Source: Edwardsiella piscicida (GTDB taxonomy: Bacteria; Pseudomonadota; Gammaproteobacteria; Enterobacterales; Enterobacteriaceae). Taken from it: DNA of 41,460 nucleotides. The stretch spans positions 1,232,942 to 1,274,401 of the forward strand of contig NZ_MPNU01000001.1 in assembly GCF_001896205.1 (NCBI RefSeq), in the 5' to 3' direction. Position numbers and translations under genes: made by a program. Shown here in pieces: positions 33,361-41,460 of this stretch. Positions within the stretch are counted from its first letter, which is position 1; every line of letters begins with the position of its first letter. Under the pieces are notes generated by a model. The model saw only the letters and a program-made list of their open reading frames with translations, was not told the DNA's origin and did no database searches.

Positions 33361-36300
33361 TCAGTGCGCCAGCGGCGGCAGGGCTTTCTGTCGACTGACG
33401 CGGGCACGCAGCTTCTCCATATACAGGTAGACCACCGGGGTGGTGTACAGCGTCAGGATCTGGCTGACCAGCAGGCCGCCGACGATGGTGATGCCCAGCG
33501 GCTGACGCAGCTCGGCGCCGTCGCCGTAGCTGAAGGCCAGCGGCAGCGCGCCGAACAGGGCGGCCAGGGTGGTCATCAGAATCGGGCGAAAGCGCAGCTG
33601 ACAGGCCTGATAGATGGCGTCGCGGGCGCTCAGGTGCTGCTCTCGCTCCGCCGTCAGGGCAAAGTCGACCAGCAGAATGGCGTTTTTCTTCACCAGCCCT
33701 ATCAGCAGCATGATGCCGATCAGCGCGATCAGGCTGAAGGGCGCGTTGAACAGCATCAGCGCCAGCAGGGCGCCGACCCCGGCCGACGGCAGGGTCGACA
33801 GGATGGTCAGCGGATGAATATAGCTTTCATACAGCATGCCCAGCACGATATAGACCGTGGCGATGGCGGCCAGGATCAGGAGCAGCTGGCTGCTCTGCGC
33901 CTGCTGAAACAGCAGGGCGGTGCCGGCAAAGGTGCCGCGCAGAGAGGGCGGGGTGCCCAGGGCGGTCATGGCACGCTCGATGGCGTCGCTGGCGTCGGAG
34001 AGCGAGCCGTCCGGCGGCAGGTTGAAGGAGATGGTGGCCGCGGCGCTCAGCCCCTGATGGTTAACCGACAGCGGCGCGTTGGCCGGCAGCCAACTGGCGA
34101 ACCCGGACAGCGGGATCGGCTGCCCGGCCTGGTTGATGATAAACATCTTATCCAGCGCCCGCTCATCCTGGGCGTAGCGCGGATCGACCTCCATCACCAC
34201 GTGGTATTGGTTAAGCGGCTGGTAGATGGTGGAGATTTGGCGTTGGCCAAAGGCATTGCTCAGCAGCGAGTTGACCTCGCTGACCTCGATCCCCAGCCGC
34301 GCCATGGTCGGGCGATCGTAGGTCAGCAGCATCTCTGCCCCCTTGTCCTGCTGATCGGTGCTGACATCGGTCAGCTGGGGCAGGGCGGCGAGCACCTTGC
34401 GTACCTGCGGCTCCCAGTGGCGCAGGACGGCGAGATCGTCCGACAGCAGGGTGTACTGATAGCTGGCGTTGCCCTGGCGACCTCCCGCTCGAATATCCTG
34501 CACCGCCATCAGAAACAGGTTCGCGCCCGGTTCATGGGCCAGCTTAGCGCGCAGACGGGCGATGACCTGTTGGGCATCCTGTTTCCGCTCGCCCAGCGGC
34601 TTAAGGGCGATAAACATCATTCCGCTGTTGACGCGGGCGCCGCCGGTGAAGCCGGTGACGTTTTCTACGTCGGGATCGGCGCGTACGATGCGCATAAAGT
34701 CCTGTAGCTTACCGCGCATGGCCTGAAACGAGATGCTCTGATCGGCCTGAATAAAGCCCATCAGCCGCCCGGTATCCTGCTGGGGGAAAAAGGTTTTTGG
34801 AATGCTGATATACAGCCAGATGTTTAATCCGATCACCGCCAGCAGCATCAGCAAGACCCAGCGGGCGTGGTCCAGCGTCCAGCTCAGGGAGCGGGCATAG
34901 CCCTGCTGTAGCAGCGCCGATAGGCGGCGTAGGGCGGTCGGGCGTCCCCCGCCGTCGTTGCGGCGCGGCCGCAGCAGGCGGGCGCACATCATCGGCGTCA
35001 GGGTCAGCGCGATCAGCAGCGAGATGGCGATGGAGACCGACAGCGTGATGGCGAACTCATGAAACAGGCGCCCGGGAATGCCGCCCATAAACAGCAGCGG
35101 AATAAAGACGGCGACCAGCGACAGACTGATGGAGAAGACGGTAAAGCCCACCTCGCGCACGCCGACCAGCGCGGCGCGGCGGGGGCTCAGGCCGTTCTCG
35201 ATGTGGCGGGCGATGTTTTCCAGAACCACGATGGCGTCGTCCACCACAAACCCGCTGGCGATGGTCAGGGCCATCAGCGACAGGTTGTTCAGACTAAAGC
35301 CGCACAGATAGATGGCGGCGCAGGTGCCGATAAGCGAAACCGGCACCGTGACCGCCGGGATCAGCGTGGCGCGGGCGGAGCGCAGAAACAGGAACACCAC
35401 CAGGATCACCAGGCCGATGGCGATAGCCAGCGACTGCTCGACCTCGCGCAGGGAGGCGCGGATGGTCGGGGTACGCTCCTGGGCGATATCCAGGGAGACC
35501 CCGCTGGGCAGCAGCGCCCGCAGCGCCGGAAGGTCGCTGCGCAGTCGGTCGACGGTTTCGATGATGTTGGCGTCGGCGCTGCGGCGGATCATGATGAGGA
35601 TCGCCGGCTGACCGTTGCTCATCCCGGCGTTGCGGACATCCTCGACGCCGTCGCTGATCTGGGCGACGTCCTGCAGCCTGAGCGGCGCGCCGTCGCGGTA
35701 GCGGATGATCAGCGGGCGGTAGTCTTGCGCCTTCATCAGCGTATCGTTGCTCTGCACCTGCCAGCGGTGCTCGTCATCGGCGACGGCGCCCAGCGGGCGG
35801 CGGACGTTGGCGTTGGCGATGGCCTGGCGCACCGTATCCAGCGAGGTTCCCTGATTGAACAGGGCATCGGGACTGAGATCGATGCGCACCGCGGGCAGGG
35901 AGCTGCCGCCGACCGAGACATCGCCGACGCCGTCGATTTGGGCGATTTTCTGCGCCAGACGGGTGGAGGCCAGATCGTAGAGATCCCCCTGGGTATACTG
36001 CGTCGAGGTCAGCGTCAGGATCGCGATGGGCGCATCGGACGGGTTGGCCTTGCGATAGCTGGGGCGCGACGGCATGCCGGAGGGCAGCAGGCTCTGGGCG
36101 GCATTCAGCGCGGCCTGGACATCGCGCGCCGCGCCGTCGATATTCCTGTCGAGATTGAACTGTAAAATGATGCGGGTCGTGCCCAGGCTGCTGCTGGAGG
36201 TCATCTCATTGACCCCGGCGATGCGCCCCAGCGCCCGCTCCAGCGGGGTAGCGACCGAGGCGGCCATGGTCTCTGCCGAGGCGCCCGGCAGGGAGGCACT

Positions 36301-36441
36301 GACCATGATCACCGGGAAATCTACCTGCGGCAGCGGGGCGACCGGCAGCAGGCGCAGGCCGAGCAGTCCCGCCAGGGTGATCGCCAGCGCCAGCAGGCTG
36401 GTGGCCACCGGGCGGTTGATAAACAGGGAGAAGCCGCTCAT
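33361..36441 (-). CDS. mdtC: MdtC, RND multidrug efflux subunit
   Basis: Inner-membrane RND pump protein; MdtB and MdtC form a mixed trimer (two MdtB, one MdtC) that works with MdtA and TolC to export bile salts, novobiocin and other compounds. The 1026-aa length matches E. coli MdtC (1025). The N-terminus [20 protein letters not shown], the proton-relay helix [20 protein letters not shown], and LMCARLLRP-, [20 protein letters not shown]- and [19 protein letters not shown]-type segments are typical. The ATG overlaps the mdtB stop by 4 bp (ATGA). Confidence 0.96.
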
Positions 36442-39400
36442 CGCGCCGGGACTCCCCGCGTCGGGCGGTGGGTGTTACGCGCCAGACGATCGAAGGCCAG
36501 GTAGATGACCGGGGTGGTGAACAGGGTCAGGATCTGGCTGACGATCAGCCCGCCGACCATACAGATCCCCAGGGGCTGACGCAGCTCCGCCCCGACCCCC
36601 TGGCTGAACATCAGCGGCAGGGCGCCCAGCAGGGCGGCCATGGTGGTCATCAGAATCGGGCGAAAGCGCAGCAGGCAGGCCTGATAGATGGCGTCGTGCG
36701 GCGCCATGCCCTGCGTGCGCTCCGCCGCCAGGGCGAAGTCGATCATCATGATGGCGTTCTTCTTCACGATGCCGATCAGCAGGATGATACCGATGATGGC
36801 GATCACATCCAACGCCTGCCCGCTGATCATCAGCGCCAGCAGGGCGCCGACCCCGGCCGACGGCAGGGTCGAGAGAATGGTGATCGGGTGAATAAAGCTT
36901 TCATACAGAATCCCCAGCACGATATACATCGCCACGATGGCCGCCAGAATCAGCCACAGGGTGCTGTCCAGCGCGCTCTGGAACGCCAGGGCCGCGCCCT
37001 GGAAGTGCAGCGTCATGTCGGCCGGCATTCCGATCGCGCGTCGGGCGGCGTCGATTTCGGCGATGGCCTGCTCCAGCGTGTAGCCGTCGGGGACGTTGAA
37101 GGAGAGGGTCGCCGAGGGAAACTGGTCGAGGTGGTTTATCGCCAGCACGCCGTGGCGCTGCTCTACGGTGGCGATGCTGGCCAGCGGAATGGCGCTGCCG
37201 TCGGCGGCGGTCAGGTAGATGCGCTGCAGCGCCGTCAGACCATCCTGATGGGCGCGTTCCTGCTCCAGCACGACCCGGTACTGGTTGGACTGGGTATAGA
37301 TGGTGGAGATCAGGCGCTGGCCAAAGGCGTTATACAGGGCGTTGTCCACGTCCTGCATCGCGATGCCAAGGCGGCTGGCGCTGTCGCGGTTGACGTTGAC
37401 GTACGCCACCAGCCCCTGATCCTGCCAGTCGCTGTTCACGTCTTTCAGCATCGGCGACTGGGCGAGACGCGCCTGCAGGCGCGGCACCCAGGTCTGTAGC
37501 TCATCCAGCGACATGGCCTGCAGGGTGAAGGGATAGCGCGCGCGGCCCGGCAGGGTATCGATGGTCATATCCTGCACCGGCTGTAGATACAGCGAGATGC
37601 CACCGACCCGGGCCGCCAGCGCCTGCAGGCGGGGGATGATGCGATCGATGCGATCGCGGCGGTCGGCCAGCGGTTTTAAGACGATCTGCAGTCGCCCGCT
37701 GTTGAGCGCCGGGTTGACGCCGTCGACGCCGACGAAGGCGCTGACGCTGGCCACGTCCGGATCGCGCAGCAATGCTTCGCTCAGCTGACGCTGGCGCTCA
37801 GCCATAGCGCTGAAGGAGATCGACTGCGGGGCGTACACCGTGCCCTGGATCAGGCTGTTATCCTGCTGCGGGAAGAACCCCTTGGGGATGATGAGGTAGA
37901 GCAGCACCGTCAGCATCAGGGTGGCGACGGCGACGCCCAGGGTGATCCGCGGATGGCGCAGCGCCAGACGCAGCGCGCGGCCATAGCCTGCGATCAGGCG
38001 CTGGAACTGTCGCTCGCAGGCCAGCGAGAAGCGGTTTTGACGCCGCAGGCTCTCCTGGCTCAGCAGACGGGCGCACATCATCGGCGTCAGGGTCAGGGAG
38101 ACGACGGCGGAGATCAGAATGGCGACCGCCAGCGTGACGGCGAATTCGCGGAACAGCCGACCGATAATATCGCCCATAAACAGCAGCGGGATCAGCACGG
38201 CGATCAGGGAGAAGGTCAGCGAGATAATGGTGAAGCCGATTTCACCGGCGCCTTTTAGGGCGGCGCGCAGGGGGGGATCGCCGTTCTCCAGATGACGCTC
38301 GATGTTTTCGATCACCACGATGGCGTCGTCCACCACGAAGCCGGTGGCGATGGTCAACGCCATCAGCGTCAGGTTATTGATCGAAAACCCCAGAAAATAC
38401 ATCGCGGCGAAGGTGCCGATCAGCGACAGCGGAACGGCGACGCCGGGGATCAGGGTCGCGGGCAGGTTACGCAGGAACAGGTAGATCACCATCACCACCA
38501 GCGCGACGGCCAGCAGCAGCTCGTGGCGCACGTCGCTGACGGAGGCGCGAATGGTCTGGGTGCGGTCGTTCAGGACGCTGATTTTGACCGAGGCGGGCAG
38601 GCTTTCGCGCAGCTGCGGCAGCTGGGCCAGCACGGCATCGGCCGTGGCGATAACGTTGGCGCCGGGCTGGCGCTGCACATTGATGACGATGGCCGGATGA
38701 TTATTGGCCCAGGCGGCCAGCTGGGTATTTTCTGCCCCTTGCTCGACGCTGGCGATATCGCGCAGGTAGACCGGTGCGCCGCTGCGGTAGGCGACGATCA
38801 GGTTCTGGTACTCCTGCGCCGATCTCAGCTGATCGTTGGCGTTCAGGGTGATGGCCCGGGTAGGGCCGTCCAGGCTCCCCTTGGGCGAATTCACGTTGGC
38901 GTTGGCGATGGCGCTGCGGATCGTCTCGCTGCTGAGGCCGTAGGCCGCGGCGGCGGCGCCGTTCAGGCGCACGCGCACGGCCGGGCGCTGGCCGCCGGCC
39001 AGGGTAACCAGTCCGACGCCGCCGACCTGCGCGATCTTCTGGGATATTCGCGTCTCCACCAGATCTTCGACCTGCGGCAGGCTGAGGGCATCGGAGACCA
39101 CCGCCAGCGTCAGGATCGGCGGATCGGCGGGGTTGACCTTGCTGTAGATCGGCGGGTAGGGGAGATCGTTCGGCAGCAGATTGGTCGCGGCGTTGATCGC
39201 CGCCTGCACCTCCTGCTCCGCGACGTCCAGCGCCAGCGACAGCTGGAACTGCAGCGTGATCACCGATGCACCGCCGCTGCTCTGCGACGACATCTGCTGC
39301 AGGCCGGACATCTGGCCGAACTGGCGCTCCAGCGGGGCGGTGATCGCCGAGGCGGTCACGTCGGGGCTGGCACCGGGATAGAGGGTGACCACCTGAATGG

Positions 39401-39566
39401 TCGGGTAGTCGACCTGCGGCAGCGCCGACACCGGCAGGGCGCGGTAGGCGACCAGACCGGCCAGCAGAATGGCGATCATCAGCAGGGTGGTGGCGACCGG
39501 GCGCAGAATAAACAGGCGCGAGGGGCCGCCGCCGCGCGGAACCGGGGAGGAGGGCGTCTGGCTCAT
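36438..39566 (-). CDS. mdtB: MdtB, RND multidrug efflux subunit
   Basis: Partner of MdtC in the MdtABC-TolC efflux system. The 1042-aa product (E. coli 1040) starts [20 protein letters not shown]. It has the RND helices and proton-relay segment ([20 protein letters not shown]), docking and pore domains, and a C-terminal [20 protein letters not shown] segment. It differs from MdtC throughout, so the two are old duplicates rather than recent ones. It overlaps mdtA and mdtC by 4 bp each (ATGA), giving coupled translation. Confidence 0.96.
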
Positions 39567-40789
39567 GGCTGCGGGGTATCCCCGTGGTCCGCGGCGGCGT
39601 CAGGGCGCTGAGCGGTGATGATGTCGACCTGCCCCCCCTCCGTCAGCCGATCGATGCCGTCGGTTACCACCTTGTCGCCCGCGTTGACCCCCTGTTGTAC
39701 CACCAGCGCGTCGCCGTCGCGCGCGCCGACGCTGAGGCCGCGCTTATGCACCCTGTTCTCGGCGTCGACCACCCAGACAAAGCGCCCTTCACGGCCGGTC
39801 TGTACCGCCGCCGCGGGAACCAGCAGCACCGGCGCCTGGCTGGCGACCTGCAGGCGCAGGTTGACGAACTGATTGGGGAACAGGCGATCGTCCTGATTAT
39901 CGAAGCGGGCCTTGATCTTCAGGGTTCCGGTCGCGGTGTCTATCTGGTTGTCCAGGCTGAGCAGATGGCCGGTCGCCAGGCGCTGGCGATCGCTGCGATC
40001 CCAGGCTTCGGCAACCAGCGTACCCTGGCGCTGCAGCGCCTGCTGCAGGCGAGGAATATCCCCCTCAGGTAGGGTGAACAGCACGTCGATGGGGTGGGTT
40101 TGGGTCAGCACCACCAAGCCATTGGTATCCGCGCTGCTGATATAGTTGCCCTCATCGACCTGACGAAGACCGGCGCGGCCATCGCCCGGCGCCCGGATAC
40201 GACTGTAGTCCAGCTGCAGCTGGGCGCTATCCACGTTGGCCCGATCGCTGACCAGGCTGGCCTGCGTCTGGGCGACCAGCGAAGCCTGGGTATCCAGCTC
40301 CTGACGCGAGACCAAATTATCTTTGGCGAGGCGCTGGTAGCGCACCAGATCGCGTCGGGCGTTGTCCAGCAGCGCCGTATCGCGCGCCAGCGCTCCCTGG
40401 GCCTGCTGCAGCTGGATCTGGAACGGGCGTGGGTCGATTTCAGCCAGCAGATCGCCGGCCTTCACCTGCTGCCCCTCCGTGAAGTGCAGCTTCATCAGCT
40501 GGCCATCGACCCGGCTGCGCACGGTCACGGTATTGGAGGCGGTGACGGTGCCCAGCCCGCTGAGGTAGCTGTCCTGCGCGGCGCGGTGCACGACCGCCGC
40601 CTGCACGGGAACCGTCTGCGCCATGCCGCGTCCCGGCCTAGCGTCGCGCTGGCGCGCCGGGCTTCCGCCGGCGTCGGCGGGCGACGCAGAGGAGACGTGA
40701 TGCCAGGCGAACGCGCCCAGCAGGAGCAGCAGAATTAACAGCCCGCAGAGCTTGGCGCGCCGGGAAGAGAGTGCGGATATAACGCTCAT
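39563..40789 (-). CDS. mdtA: MdtA, periplasmic adaptor of the MdtABC pump
   Basis: Membrane-fusion protein joining MdtBC to TolC. I start at ATG 40789 ([20 protein letters not shown]), which has GGAGA upstream, giving 408 aa (E. coli 415); the frame runs on upstream to 40963, but that part reads like promoter sequence. An N-terminal anchor (about 12-30) is followed by a linker, then [20 protein letters not shown] (lipoyl/barrel-sandwich half), an alpha-hairpin ([20 protein letters not shown]) and [20 protein letters not shown] (second half), then the beta-barrel ([20 protein letters not shown]). First gene of mdtABC-baeSR. Confidence 0.95.
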
Positions 40790-40881
40790 GTGACGGTAAT
40801 TCTCCTGCAGACGCCCGATGGGCGGAATCCATGATGAAAAGACGCCGAACGGGAGCGTCGAGCGCAGCCCCGGATGGTCGT

Positions 40882-40927
40882 AAGTGTATTGTAGCCGTTT
40901 GCTGCGGCGGCAAAATGGAGGAAATAT
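40882..40927 (-). promoter_or_regulatory. Candidate mdtA promoter with BaeR box
   Basis: On the minus strand, ATTTCCTCCATTTTGCC (within 40909-40926) resembles the BaeR box TTTTTCTCCATNATTGGC with one base missing. It overlaps the -35 position of a -10 TACAAT (40893-40888), placing a start near 40882, about 90 bp before the mdtA ATG. An activator site over the -35 fits BaeR-driven transcription. The match is partial. Confidence 0.5.
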
Positions 40928-41090
40928 GAAAATCGTGCGCATCGCAATGGAAAACCGTCGCACGCCGGCGTTTTTTAGCCGATCGTCGCGTCCGCCCGCG
41001 CTGGCGATCGCACCCTGAAGAAACGGCGCGTGACAGTCCCCGTTTTTTTGACCAAGATGAGACGACTACTCACGTTAAAGAGGCCACACT

Positions 41091-41378
41091 ATGCTGAATG
41101 TTAATGAGTATTTTGCAGGGAAAGTGAAGTCGATTGGCTATGACAGCGGCAGTATCGGCCGCGCCAGCGTGGGAGTGATGGAAAAGGGCGAGTATACCTT
41201 TACCACGGATCGGCCGGAGGAGATGACGGTGGTGACCGGCGCGCTGCGCGTGCTGATCCCCGGCGCGCCGGACTGGCAGGTGTTTACCCCGGGAGAGACC
41301 TTTTTTGTGCCGGAGCACAGCGAGTTTAACCTGCAGGTCGCGGAGCCCAGCGCCTACCTGTGCAAGTATCTGAGCTGA
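41091..41378 (+). CDS. ppnP: PpnP (YaiE), pyrimidine/purine nucleoside phosphorylase
   Basis: Small cupin-fold enzyme that phosphorolyses several nucleosides to the free base and ribose 1-phosphate. The 95-aa product matches E. coli YaiE/PpnP over its whole length: [60 protein letters not shown] and [20 protein letters not shown]. The ATG at 41091 has GAGG upstream. It is divergent from mdtA across a 301-bp spacer that also holds the mdt promoter; I see nothing else there. Monocistronic as far as visible. Confidence 0.96.
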   Translation: MLNVNEYFAGKVKSIGYDSGSIGRASVGVMEKGEYTFTTDRPEEMTVVTGALRVLIPGAPDWQVFTPGETFFVPEHSEFNLQVAEPSAYLCKYLS

Positions 41379-41391
41379 TCGTCTGACGGGC

Positions 41392-41411
41392 GAGGGCGGC
41401 GCGCCGCCCTC
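41392..41411. terminator. GC-rich palindrome after ppnP
   Basis: A perfect 20-bp palindrome (outer arms GAGGGCGG and CCGCCCTC, centre CGCG) begins 14 bp past the ppnP stop. Only a mixed T/C tract follows, so terminator function is possible but not assured. Confidence 0.5.
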
Positions 41412-41460
41412 AGCCTCTTCGCCTTACCTCGACGGCGGCACCCGCCGTCTAAAAATCCCA

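Overview
The window is 41.5 kb of dense, GC-rich Enterobacterales chromosome. Most genes are recognisable Escherichia coli orthologues, several in E. coli order (ybaP-copA-cueR-ybbJ-qmcA; mdtABC-baeSR-yegP-trhP-cyaR), but the blocks are joined differently. GC content, dcuC and the mix of genes would fit Edwardsiella/Hafniaceae. That is a guess from gene content, not a proven assignment. No insertion sequence, phage gene, CRISPR array, tRNA or rRNA was seen.

Layout: (1) 1-1919: the start of gntP (cut by the window edge) and uxuR on opposite strands, with two mirror-image UxuR-type operators. (2) 1929-7495: ybaP, copA with three metal-binding domains, cueR with a textbook CueR promoter, and the ybbJ/qmcA membrane-protein pair. 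(3) 7548-11010: a HutD/Ves-family gene, queE, a 57-aa unknown, hcaT and queD. (4) 11194-15031: dld, then a two-cysteine ArsR repressor divergent from a CoA-disulfide/persulfide reductase carrying a rhodanese domain. (5) 15289-22030: an accessory cluster of a LrhA-like LysR regulator, a MmgE/PrpD protein, a fumarase/aspartase-superfamily lyase, a MetC paralogue and a DcuC transporter. (6) 22140-24392: hiuH, then a TPP riboswitch in front of thiM-thiD. (7) 24403-28564: an unrecognised 289-aa protein, an Ivy lysozyme inhibitor, a DsbA paralogue with a CPPC active site, a gene-poor AT-richer stretch and a YbdO/CitR-like LysR regulator. (8) 28857-41378: the CyaR small RNA (minus strand), trhP, yegP, baeR, baeS, mdtC, mdtB, mdtA (no mdtD) and ppnP.

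The best candidate for an undescribed system is region 5. A MmgE/PrpD protein (a family that includes iminodisuccinate epimerase and cis-aconitate decarboxylase) lies in one transcription unit with a superfamily lyase whose usual RTH histidine is replaced by leucine. Opposite them are a C-S lyase and a C4-dicarboxylate carrier. I infer a route that breaks down a succinyl adduct (for example S-(2-succino)cysteine or an N-succinyl amino acid) to fumarate plus an amino acid, with sulfur removal and dicarboxylate exchange. Secondary points are the persulfide-type switch at 13.3 kb, the SrgA-like DsbA next to Ivy, the third CopA metal-binding domain and the missing mdtD.
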